DNA of 10,471 bases from an uncultured Flammeovirgaceae bacterium (GCA_946886805.1 CAMPJM010000102.1:1-10471); one strand, 5' to 3'. Shown: positions 1 to 6,265, counted from the first letter of the stretch. Notes: generated by a model from the sequence alone, not told the origin. Numbers and translations are program-made.

Positions 1-2401
1 CCTATACACATTATTCTTTTTACTGCTTTTGCCAATTTGCCTTACGGCTCAGAATTCGAACGTCAGCGTTTCGGGAACGGTTAAAAATCAGATTTCGGGA
101 GAACCAATTCCTTTTGTAAATGTGGTATTAAAGCAGGCAGAGGGTGCAACATTTGTTACGGGTACAATCTCTAATGATAAAGGTCTTTTTACTATTTTAA
201 ACGTGAAGCCAGGGGAATACAGCATTGAAGCTACTTATATCGGATTCTCTAACTATTCAACCTCTCTTTTCGTGGGCTCCAACTCCGAATACCTGGACAT
301 TGGAGCGATTATGATGGAAGAGAGTGTTCAACAACTTAATGACGTAGTAGTAACAACGAAGCAGGACGCCATCACCAAAACAATGGATAGGAAAACATAT
401 TCTGTAAATGATAATGTGAGTCAAAGCGGAGGAAGTGTCCTCCAGTCAATGAGCAACCTGCCCGGAGTAACCACCCAAGATGGCCAGGTTCAGCTAAGGG
501 GAAATAATCAGGTGATGATCTTGATTGATGGAAAGCAGACCGCCATGGCCGGGTTCGGCAATCAGAGTGGATTGGAAAACATACCTGCTTCGGCAGTTGA
601 TCAAATTGAGATTATAAACAACCCTTCAGCAAGGTATGATGCGAACGGAAATGCCGGAATCATCAATATCGTCCTCAAAAAAGAAGATCAAAATGGTTTT
701 CACGGAAACGTTGGGCTTTCTACAGGATTGGGCGCTCTTTGGGTACGAAAGGAAAACCTGCCGAGCATACGAGCTCAATATCAGGCTACACCAAAAATCA
801 ACCCTTCCGTTTCTTTGAACTATAGAAAAAAGAAAGTGAACCTCTTTCTGCAAGCTGATAATCTCTACACCCAAACGCTGAATAAAAATGAGTTTGTAAC
901 CAGAACCTATGATGATGGGACAGTGATCAACCAGCAATTGAAAAGAAATCGTAATACAAACTTCTTTACCTCCAAGGCAGGCTTAGATTGGTTCATCAAC
1001 GATTATAACAGTCTCACTATCTCGGGGCTATTCAGTCAGGAATCCATCATGGACAGAGGCGATCAACCATTTTTTAATGCAGGAAACACCGATAGACTAA
1101 GACTTTGGCAGTTTCTGGAAGATGAAGTGCTTACCGCTGCAATGGCATCTGTAGCCTATGAGCATAGATTTCAGCAACCGGGCCATAAATTGAATGCAGG
1201 CTTTAACTACACTTTCGACAGGGAGGATGAAAAGTATTTTTTCACCAACACCCGCCCTTCATTCACCACCGAGGAATGGTTCTATCTCATTGCGGATCAA
1301 AAGGTGGCCGACTTTACCCTTGATTACACAAGGCCTATGAAACACGGTTTGCTGGAGACGGGAATAAAATTCAGAAGGAGAACCATTCCAACAGACATGC
1401 AATTCAACCCCTCGGCAACTAATTCGGTACTGGATACAGGCGCAGATGGCTTGGCCACCTACAAAGAAACTATCCCGGCGCTCTATGGTAACTATACTTA
1501 TGAAGTCAAAAAACTCGAAGCAGAAATTGGTGTGAGGTTGGAATATGTTGATTTGAAATATGAGGTCGACCCCAACCACAATACCTACCAAAGCGATGGC
1601 TATAACTACCTGCAACCCTTTCCAAATATGCGCTTATCATACAAGGTCAACGACCGAAACCGGCTAACCGCATTTTACAACCGCAGAGTTGACCGTCCTG
1701 ATGAAGTGGACATTCGGATTTTTCCTAAATATGATGATGCGGAAATCATCAAAGTTGGTAATCCGGAACTACTGCCTCAGTTCACCAACAGTTTTGAACT
1801 TGGATATAAAAATGGCTGGAACACAGGCTATCTCTATGGGGCAGCGTATCATCGCATTTCAGACGGAACCATTACTAGAATTTCCACTACAGTTGACACA
1901 ACAAACCTGATATACAATGTTTCGCAGAATGCCGGAAAAAGCTACAATTCGGGAATTGAAGTAGTGGTCAGCCAGGAGTTTTCAGAAAAGATAACTATGA
2001 ATTTAAACCTTAACGGTTACTACAATCAAATCGATGCTTTTACAGTAGTCAATCAATACCCGGTAGTAAATACCTTCACCGCAGAAAATCAGGCGGTGTA
2101 TTCAGGTAACGTCAAGTTAAACACCAATTTCAAGTTGGGCAAAAGCACAGAAGCACAGCTTACAGCAATATATCTCGCACCGGATATTATTCCCCAAGGA
2201 ACCATTGATTCACGGTTTTCCCTTGACTTGGGGATAAAAACGGCTGTCCAGAATGGTAAAGGGGAACTCTTTTTCAATGCTACTGACCTCCTAAACACCA
2301 TGGTCATCAGAAAAGAAGTTAACGGAAATAACTTTAGCTACACCAGCTCGGATTATTATGAAACCCAGGTTATCAGGCTAGGTTATAATTACAAGTTCTA
2401 A
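1..2401 (+). CDS. TonB-dependent-receptor-like outer membrane beta-barrel protein (5' end outside window)
   Basis: The reading frame is open from base 2. The first visible codons (LYTLFFLLLLPICLTAQ) are the hydrophobic core and AQ cleavage region of a signal peptide, so the true start lies upstream and the TTG at 29 is not the start. After the signal comes a carboxypeptidase-regulatory-like beta-sandwich (about bases 65-310: SGTV, then GEPIPFVNVVL, then PGEYSIEATYIGF). A plug domain follows (about 340-690: VLQSMSNLPGV, QVQLRGNNQVMILIDGK, IEIINNPSARYDANGNAGII). The rest is a long barrel rich in alternating aromatic strands, ending in YNYKF as outer-membrane barrels do. The plug wording fits the OMP_b-brl_3 type of Bacteroidota receptors rather than SusC. 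The substrate cannot be read from sequence, and no SusD partner follows. The next gene is 403 bp away, so co-transcription with it is unlikely. Confidence 0.93.
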   Translation, partial: LYTLFFLLLLPICLTAQNSNVSVSGTVKNQISGEPIPFVNVVLKQAEGATFVTGTISNDKGLFTILNVKPGEYSIEATYIGFSNYSTSLFVGSNSEYLDIGAIMMEESVQQLNDVVVTTKQDAITKTMDRKTYSVNDNVSQSGGSVLQSMSNLPGVTTQDGQVQLRGNNQVMILIDGKQTAMAGFGNQSGLENIPASAVDQIEIINNPSARYDANGNAGIINIVLKKEDQNGFHGNVGLSTGLGALWVRKENLPSIRAQYQATPKINPSVSLNYRKKKVNLFLQADNLYTQTLNKNEFVTRTYDDGTVINQQLKRNRNTNFFTSKAGLDWFINDYNSLTISGLFSQESIMDRGDQPFFNAGNTDRLRLWQFLEDEVLTAAMASVAYEHRFQQPGHKLNAGFNYTFDREDEKYFFTNTRPSFTTEEWFYLIADQKVADFTLDYTRPMKHGLLETGIKFRRRTIPTDMQFNPSATNSVLDTGADGLATYKETIPALYGNYTYEVKKLEAEIGVRLEYVDLKYEVDPNHNTYQSDGYNYLQPFPNMRLSYKVNDRNRLTAFYNRRVDRPDEVDIRIFPKYDDAEIIKVGNPELLPQFTNSFELGYKNGWNTGYLYGAAYHRISDGTITRISTTVDTTNLIYNVSQNAGKSYNSGIEVVVSQEFSEKITMNLNLNGYYNQIDAFTVVNQYPVVNTFTAENQAVYSGNVKLNTNFKLGKSTEAQLTAIYLAPDIIPQGTIDSRFSLDLGIKTAVQNGKGELFFNATDLLNTMVIRKEVNGNNFSYTSSDYYETQVIRLGYNYKF

Positions 2402-2474
2402 AGTTGAGCGTACTGAAAACTAAATCTCACTATCAGCCTGTATCTGTTTCCTTTAACATTAATTTATATAACCC

Positions 2475-2491
2475 AATAATAATAATAATAA
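2475..2491. repeat. (AAT)n trinucleotide microsatellite
   Basis: Five AAT units plus AA form an uninterrupted 17-base tract, 73 bp after the receptor stop codon. It is not close to any -7 element I can identify, so a phase-variation role has no direct support. Confidence 0.85.
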
Positions 2492-2503
2492 GCAAAAAGC
2501 TCG

Positions 2504-2519
2504 TATTCAGATCAGAATA
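2504..2519. repeat. short inverted repeat TATTC-N6-GAATA
   Basis: A perfect 5-bp dyad with a 6-bp spacer, the geometry of a dimeric regulator site. It lies about 285 bp before the next gene with no promoter element nearby, and such short AT-rich dyads arise by chance. Confidence 0.25.
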
Positions 2520-2645
2520 TCCATCAATTGAACATAAGCATACTATGGCATACCCTGACATTGGATAGCAAAACGGGAACTATTTAAAAAAATACCTCTT
2601 TAGAAAATAGGTTGTATCTATTCCACCGCTTTGCAAAATAAAGTT

Positions 2646-2723
2646 ATGAAAAAGGCCAAATACACTCATAAAGTTTGGTTATGGAAATCCTCACCAAATC
2701 AAAAAGGATGGTTCGAAACTTGA
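2646..2723 (+). CDS. doubtful 25-codon ORF
   Basis: ATG to TGA, 25 residues, lysine- and tryptophan-rich (it contains YTHKVWLWKSS and KGWFET). A CCGCTTTG sequence at 2626-2633 resembles the TTTG half of a Bacteroidota -7 element but lacks the TA, and there is no -33 TTG at a proper distance. I do not recognise the peptide. It could be a remnant of an older gene or chance. Confidence 0.12.
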   Translation: MKKAKYTHKVWLWKSSPNQKGWFET

Positions 2724-2804
2724 GTTATTTGGTATCTCAGGTGAACTTTATCGTACCTCTTGTAGGTTAGAATTAGCAATTAACTTATAAAAGTCTGATA
2801 AAAC

Positions 2805-3443
2805 ATGAATTATAGCCTTCCTTTTATTACTGATCCCCATCTCCTACGGGCCATTGAGAAAGAAGCAAAAACAATGGAGTTTGAAGTAGGTCAGACTATT
2901 ATTGATAAGGGACAGTATATCAAAATTGTTCCTATCATTCTCCAGGGTTCGGTAAAAGTATTGAGGACTGACGAGGCCGGTCACGAACTTTTTTTGTACT
3001 ATATTGAAGCTGGTGAGACCTGTGCGGTGTCATTGACCTGTTGCAACACTTCAACTCCCAGCGAAATCAAAGCTGTAGCGGAAGAAAAAACGGTTATATT
3101 AGGAGTTCCTGTAAGGAAGCATGAGGAATGGACCAATGATTTCAGGCAATGGAAGGACTTCGTTGCCCTTACTTTCCAAAAACGATTTCAAGAGCTGCTT
3201 TTAACGATTGATGCCATTGCATTTCAAAAAATGGATGAACGCCTATTGGGCTATCTGGTTACCAAATCCGGACAGCTAAAATCCCTTGAGCTCGCCATCA
3301 CGCACCAGGAAATAGCCATTGAACTGGGATCGTCCCGAGAAGTAATTTCCCGCCTGCTAAAGCAGCTGGAGAAGAAAAAACTCGTCGAATTGGGCAGAAA
3401 TATCATTTATGTACGGGACGGATTGGAGGACTATATGAAATAA
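2805..3443 (+). CDS. Crp/Fnr-family transcriptional regulator with a C-x5-CC effector-domain cluster
   Basis: A 212-residue protein with the two-domain Crp/Fnr plan. The N-terminal cyclic-nucleotide-binding-like beta-roll spans about 5-115 (QTIIDKGQ, IILQGSVKVLRTDEAGHELFL). A dimer helix spans about 115-145 and a winged helix-turn-helix about 146-205. The recognition helix SSREVISRLLKQLE (176-189) places R178, E179 and R183 where CRP has R180, E181 and R185, which read TGTGA half-sites. The cAMP-binding phosphate loop is not conserved: the corresponding stretch is GETCAVSLTCCN, which holds the protein's only cysteines (C73, C79, C80). The four-cysteine Fnr iron-sulfur arrangement is absent. 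CRP-like inverted repeats precede the next two genes, a sulfur-oxyanion exporter and a persulfide dioxygenase. I infer that it controls them and may sense reactive sulfur through these cysteines. The family call is firm; the ligand is inference. Confidence 0.9.
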   Translation: MNYSLPFITDPHLLRAIEKEAKTMEFEVGQTIIDKGQYIKIVPIILQGSVKVLRTDEAGHELFLYYIEAGETCAVSLTCCNTSTPSEIKAVAEEKTVILGVPVRKHEEWTNDFRQWKDFVALTFQKRFQELLLTIDAIAFQKMDERLLGYLVTKSGQLKSLELAITHQEIAIELGSSREVISRLLKQLEKKKLVELGRNIIYVRDGLEDYMK

Positions 3444-3467
3444 AACTGATCTCCCGTCTCTTTTATC

Positions 3468-3661
3468 TTAAACATCCGGCACAAGCTCCGGGCCTTCGCC
3501 AAGCGCTCCGCTTAATTCCATAGTATCATCATTAACTTCCCCTCTGGCCATATTCGCGGCTACATTATCAAACATTTTTATAGCAATCTAAGCAGAAGAA
3601 TTCGCCAGTGCTTAATCAGTTTCAGCTCAACAAAGCCATAAGCCGAAAAGCCTGCCACGTC
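3468..3661 (-). pseudogene. possible broken gene remnant on the minus strand
   Basis: Two coding-like stretches run on the minus strand in different frames. One (3661 to 3578) reads DVAGFSAYGFVELKLIKHW onward to TAA. The other (ATG at 3575 to TAA at 3468) gives 35 residues including MFDNVAANMARGEVND and ending GEGPELVPDV. In the second frame a TAG at 3588-3590 lies just upstream of readable codons (ALANSSA before it, IAIK after it). The pieces could therefore be one C-terminus broken by a frameshift and a nonsense change. The composition looks more coding-like than the surrounding AT-rich spacer. I do not recognise the family. It could also be a chance open stretch. Confidence 0.3.
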
Positions 3662-3695
3662 CTATAAAAAAGCCACAAAGGGAATTCTTAACGCC

Positions 3696-3705
3696 TGTTA
3701 TAACA
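3696..3705. promoter_or_regulatory. perfect 10-bp palindrome upstream of the exporter operator
   Basis: TGTTATAACA, a perfect palindrome flanked by ACG and CGT. Its centre is exactly 30 bp (about three helical turns) upstream of the centre of the CRP-like operator at 3723-3738. It could be an accessory site or chance; the second promoter of the module has no equivalent that I can see. Confidence 0.3.
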
Positions 3706-3722
3706 ACGTGAGGATTCTCTTA

Positions 3723-3738
3723 TGTAACAAACGTCACT
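3723..3738 (+). promoter_or_regulatory. CRP-like operator before the exporter gene
   Basis: TGTAACaaacGTCACT. Read against the CRP consensus TGTGA-N6-TCACA it is TGTAA-N6-TCACT, two mismatches in ten informative bases. Its right edge is 21 bp upstream of the TAGCTTTG -7 element, which puts the centre about 41-42 bp before the likely transcription start, the classical class II activator position. The right half covers the place where the -33 TTG would be, and no good TTG is there, as expected for an activator-dependent promoter. The same arrangement recurs at 4595-4610. Confidence 0.7.
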
Positions 3739-3759
3739 AAAAATAGCTTAACGCTATGG

Positions 3760-3767
3760 TAGCTTTG
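3760..3767 (+). promoter_or_regulatory. Bacteroidota -7 element (TAGCTTTG) of the exporter gene
   Basis: A perfect match to TAnnTTTG. Transcription would start around 3772-3777, leaving a leader of only about 8-13 bases before the ATG at 3785. That is near-leaderless, and no Shine-Dalgarno sequence is present. Confidence 0.7.
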
Positions 3768-3784
3768 CCTCATAATCTTGAATT

Positions 3785-4591
3785 ATGGAAGTAATAACAA
3801 TAATAGGATTTTTGTCAGCAATCATCATTGGAATAAGTCTCGGGCTGATTGGTGGTGGGGGTTCCATTCTTACAGTTCCGGCGCTGGTATATTTGCTGCA
3901 TGTAAGTCCGGTGCTGGCCACAGCCTATTCCCTATTTGTGGTAGGAGCTACTTCGCTTGCCGGCTCAGTCTCCTTTATGCGCAAGGGATTGGTGGATTAT
4001 AAAACAGCCTTCGTTTTTGCCACTCCTTCTTTCATTGCGGTTTTCTTGACCAGAAAATTTCTTATACCGGCCATCCCTGAAATGCTTTTCAACATAGGCG
4101 ATCTCACTATTAGTAAGAATGTTGGAATAATGGTTTTCTTTGCGCTGATCATGGTGGTAGCTGCTATTTCAATGATCAAAAAAAATGGTTTTGATACCAA
4201 CAATAAAGAGGAAAAAGTTAAATTCAATTATCCAATGATCGCACTGGAGGGAGCAGTGGTAGGCACCCTCACAGGAATTGTTGGTGCCGGTGGTGGCTTT
4301 TTGATCATTCCGGCTTTGGTGCTTTTTGCGAAATTACCCATGAAACTGGCAGTGGGAACTTCGCTGTTGATTATTGCTGCGAAATCGCTGATAGGCTTTT
4401 TGGGTGATATTGGTAACCAACCCATAGATTGGTCATTCATGCTCTTGTTCACTTCGCTTTCCCTGGGGGGTATTTTTGTAGGAAGCTGGCTTTCTACAAA
4501 AATAGACGGGAAACATCTTGAAAAGGGATTCGGCTGGTTTGTGCTGGTAATGGGAATCTATATCTTATTCACTGAGCTTATATTGCAATAG
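3785..4591 (+). CDS. TauE/SafE (TSUP) family sulfur-oxyanion exporter
   Basis: A 268-residue inner-membrane protein with about eight hydrophobic segments and the internal two-fold repeat typical of TSUP transporters. The glycine-rich motif appears once in each half: GLIGGGGSILTVPALV (20-35) and GIVGAGGGFLIIPALVL (164-180). A charged loop (about 132-148, IKKNGFDTNNKEEKVKF) separates the halves. Length is normal for the family and there are no cysteines. Family members export sulfite, sulfoacetate or related anions, and some import thiosulfate. Lying between a Crp/Fnr regulator and a persulfide dioxygenase-rhodanese, sulfite or thiosulfate export is the likeliest job. The ATG at 3785 directly follows the promoter. 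The exact substrate and direction are inferred. Confidence 0.9.
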   Translation: MEVITIIGFLSAIIIGISLGLIGGGGSILTVPALVYLLHVSPVLATAYSLFVVGATSLAGSVSFMRKGLVDYKTAFVFATPSFIAVFLTRKFLIPAIPEMLFNIGDLTISKNVGIMVFFALIMVVAAISMIKKNGFDTNNKEEKVKFNYPMIALEGAVVGTLTGIVGAGGGFLIIPALVLFAKLPMKLAVGTSLLIIAAKSLIGFLGDIGNQPIDWSFMLLFTSLSLGGIFVGSWLSTKIDGKHLEKGFGWFVLVMGIYILFTELILQ

Positions 4592-4594
4592 ACA

Positions 4595-4610
4595 TGTGAC
4601 AAGAGTTACA
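4595..4610 (+). promoter_or_regulatory. CRP-like operator before the persulfide dioxygenase gene
   Basis: TGTGACaagaGTTACA, an inverted repeat with 5 of 6 arm positions symmetric. Against the CRP consensus it reads TGTGA-N6-TTACA, one mismatch in ten. Its right edge is 21 bp upstream of the TATTTTTG -7 element, exactly as at the exporter promoter (3723-3738), so the centre is again near -41.5. It begins only 4 bp after the exporter stop codon. Confidence 0.75.
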
Positions 4611-4631
4611 GACATTCGAAAAAACATTCTC

Positions 4632-4639
4632 TATTTTTG
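4632..4639 (+). promoter_or_regulatory. Bacteroidota -7 element (TATTTTTG) of the dioxygenase gene
   Basis: A perfect match to TAnnTTTG with no TTG at -33, where the CRP-like site lies instead. The leader to the ATG at 4692 would be about 45 bases, AT-rich and without a Shine-Dalgarno sequence. The gene therefore has its own promoter in addition to possible read-through from the exporter gene. Confidence 0.7.
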
Positions 4640-4691
4640 TATTATTAGATATTGAAACAACAATTACTGAATTAAAAAATCAAATTTACTC

Positions 4692-6032
4692 ATGAAAATA
4701 AAACAATTTGAAGATAAGGGCCTGGCGCATTTTTCCTATGCCATATTGACTGAAGAAAAGCATGAAATCATCCTGGTGGATCCTGCGCGGAATCCGCAGC
4801 CTTATTATGATTATGCAGAAGCCCATCAGGCAAAAATTGTCGGGGTGATCGAAACACATCCACATGCTGATTTTGTGAGCTCTCATTTGGAAATTCATAA
4901 AACCACCGGAGCAAATGTTTATATCAGCGAAATGGTGGGAGCAGATTATCCTCACATTCCGTTTGATGAAGGGGATATCATTGAGCTGGGTGAGTTAAAA
5001 CTGAAAGCTTTACATACCCCTGGTCATTCTCCTGACGGCATTAGTATAGTTTTGGAAGAAAAAGGAAAAGATAAAGCTATTTTTACTGGAGACACCTTGT
5101 TCATCGGCGATGTAGGCAGACCTGACCTGCGAGAGAACTCTGGAAAAATGATGGCTAAAAGGGAGGAGCTTGCCAAACAAATGTTCCACAGTACCAGAGA
5201 GAAGTTGATGAAGCTCGACGATGATGTGATTGTTTATCCTGCGCATGGCTCCGGTTCTCTTTGCGGAAAATCGATGAGTGATGCTAAAACCAGCTCTATA
5301 GGCGCAGAAAAGGTGGGCAATTATGCGTTACAACCCATGTCAGAAGAGGAGTTTGTAACACTTTTGCTTCAAGATCAACCCTTTATTCCGAAGTACTTTC
5401 CCTATGATGTAGGGCTAAATAAAAAAGGAGCTCCTGATTACACAGCCTCCCTCGGAGCAGTAAAGATGCTGGAAAAAAATTTTAAACCTGAGCCAACCCA
5501 AATTATTGTAGACGGAAGGCCTCAAAAAGCTTTTAAAGAAAGCCATATTAAAGGTGCATTTAATATCCAGAACGGGGAGAAATTTGAAACCTGGCTGGGA
5601 AGTATAGTGGGGCCAGATGAGCAAATTTATTTAGTGGCGGCTTCGGAAGGAGATTTGAATGAACTGATAAAAAAAGCTGCAAAAATCGGCTACGAACTGA
5701 ATATTGCAGGTGCTTTTGTATATGGCAAAACAGAAGACACCAGAAGTGCAGACTTTGACAAAACCACTTTCGAGACCGATCAGGATAAATATACCATAGT
5801 CGATATCCGGAATGCCAGTGAAACAAAAGCAGGCAGTTTCTTTGACGGTGCCATCACTATTCCCCTACCGGAATTAAGAGGAAGAGCAAACGAGATCCCC
5901 ACCGATAAACCCGTCGTAGTGCATTGCGCCGGAGGCTATCGTTCTGCCGCAGGAAGCAGTATTCTGGAAGCCAATCTTCCGGTGCAGGTGCTGGATATGA
6001 GTGAGGCAGTGACTGAACTGAAAAATCAGTAA
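4692..6032 (+). CDS. persulfide dioxygenase-rhodanese fusion (CstB-like)
   Basis: A 446-residue cytoplasmic protein with three domains. The metallo-beta-lactamase-fold persulfide dioxygenase spans about 1-235: THPHADFVSSH supplies H56 and H58, TPGHSPDG supplies H112, GDTLFIGDVGRPDL supplies D134, and H185 lies in PAHGSGSLCG. H56, H112 and D134 would hold a single Fe(II); phenylalanine replaces the second histidine of the HxHxDH motif of two-metal enzymes. A first rhodanese domain (about 260-345) keeps the DGRPQKAF...HIKGAFNI scaffold but has VAASEGD where the catalytic cysteine belongs, so it is a pseudo-domain. The second rhodanese (about 360-446) has the active loop HCAGGYRSA with C412. The only cysteines are C191 and C412. 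As I recall, S. aureus CstB has the same order, nearly the same length and key cysteines C201 and C408. Expected chemistry: persulfide to sulfite, then thiosulfate by sulfur transfer. Confidence 0.92.
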   Translation: MKIKQFEDKGLAHFSYAILTEEKHEIILVDPARNPQPYYDYAEAHQAKIVGVIETHPHADFVSSHLEIHKTTGANVYISEMVGADYPHIPFDEGDIIELGELKLKALHTPGHSPDGISIVLEEKGKDKAIFTGDTLFIGDVGRPDLRENSGKMMAKREELAKQMFHSTREKLMKLDDDVIVYPAHGSGSLCGKSMSDAKTSSIGAEKVGNYALQPMSEEEFVTLLLQDQPFIPKYFPYDVGLNKKGAPDYTASLGAVKMLEKNFKPEPTQIIVDGRPQKAFKESHIKGAFNIQNGEKFETWLGSIVGPDEQIYLVAASEGDLNELIKKAAKIGYELNIAGAFVYGKTEDTRSADFDKTTFETDQDKYTIVDIRNASETKAGSFFDGAITIPLPELRGRANEIPTDKPVVVHCAGGYRSAAGSSILEANLPVQVLDMSEAVTELKNQ

Positions 6033-6050
6033 GTCAGTCGCGTCAGATTA

Positions 6051-6102
6051 ATGCTATACCACTGCAAACTGCTTGAAGAGGCCAGTTGTTGCGGTATGGC
6101 AT
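6051..6102 (+). terminator. long hairpin after the dioxygenase gene (possible terminator)
   Basis: The outer arms ATGCTATACC (6051-6060) and GGTATGGCAT (6093-6102) pair over 10 bp with one G-U wobble. Inside them GCAAACTG pairs with CAGTTGTTGC apart from a two-base bulge, leaving a loop of about 11 bases (CTTGAAGAGGC). The stem is far longer than chance would give and begins 18 bp after the stop codon at 6032. It is followed by ATTTAACAAAC and not a proper T-run, so it may protect the 3' end or be a small mobile hairpin rather than an intrinsic terminator. Confidence 0.5.
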
Positions 6103-6163
6103 TTAACAAACAAAGAATATCTCAACTACTCGCTGTTAAACTAAACAATGATTTATTTTCTCC

Positions 6164-6185
6164 CTGAAAATCTTACATCTTTCAG
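6164..6185. promoter_or_regulatory. inverted repeat CTGAAA-N10-TTTCAG, candidate operator
   Basis: A perfect 6-bp dyad with a 10-bp spacer, ending 6 bp before the TTG of the putative promoter for the small membrane protein gene. It does not resemble the CRP-like sites of the sulfur genes, so a different regulator would be involved if it is real. Confidence 0.3.
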
Positions 6186-6191
6186 AAATAA

Positions 6192-6224
6192 TTGCCTGGT
6201 AATGGAATTTTATCTACAGCTTTG
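6192..6224 (+). promoter_or_regulatory. probable promoter for the 6266 gene
   Basis: A TTG at 6192-6194 lies 22 bp before CAGCTTTG (6217-6224), which matches TAnnTTTG except for C in place of T at its first base. The leader to the GTG at 6266 would be about 35 bases. No CRP-like repeat is present at the place where it occurs in the two upstream promoters (6180-6195). Confidence 0.45.
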
Positions 6225-6265
6225 CGTTACCTCTACATAACAAGAAAAAAAGAATAAAATAAATA

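Larger units (their letters stand above)
2402..2804. other. intergenic region, no convincing gene
   Basis: A 403-bp AT-rich gap between the receptor and the Crp/Fnr gene. It holds an (AAT)n tract (2475-2491), a 16-bp inverted repeat TATTC-N6-GAATA (2504-2519), and weak dyads such as CCAAA-N13-TTTGG around 2656-2680. I see no TAnnTTTG promoter close to 2805; the nearest TTTG tetramers lack the TA. I also see no CRP-like inverted repeat of the kind found before the next two genes, so there is no visible sign that the regulator controls itself. No clear hairpin-plus-T-run terminator follows the receptor. Confidence 0.6.
3444..3784. other. intergenic region: minus-strand remnant, then exporter promoter
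   Basis: A 341-bp gap. The first two-thirds contain the possible minus-strand gene remnant. The last 90 bp contain a palindrome TGTTATAACA (3696-3705), a CRP-like operator (3723-3738) and a perfect TAnnTTTG -7 element (3760-3767) serving the exporter gene. No hairpin-plus-T-run terminator is visible after the Crp/Fnr stop codon. Confidence 0.6.

Noticed and set aside
29..31. TTG at 29 as the start of the receptor gene
   Set aside because: The same frame is open back to base 2 and encodes the hydrophobic part of the signal peptide, so the start must lie before the window.
626..937. Minus-strand ORF of about 100 codons inside the receptor gene
   Set aside because: It lies wholly within a well-supported gene on the other strand, and its product has no recognisable domain or signal; it is a shadow frame.
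3778..4002. Alternative + strand ORF overlapping the exporter start
   Set aside because: It overlaps the TauE/SafE frame, whose glycine-rich motifs and hydrophobic segments are unmistakable; the alternative product is a low-complexity shadow.
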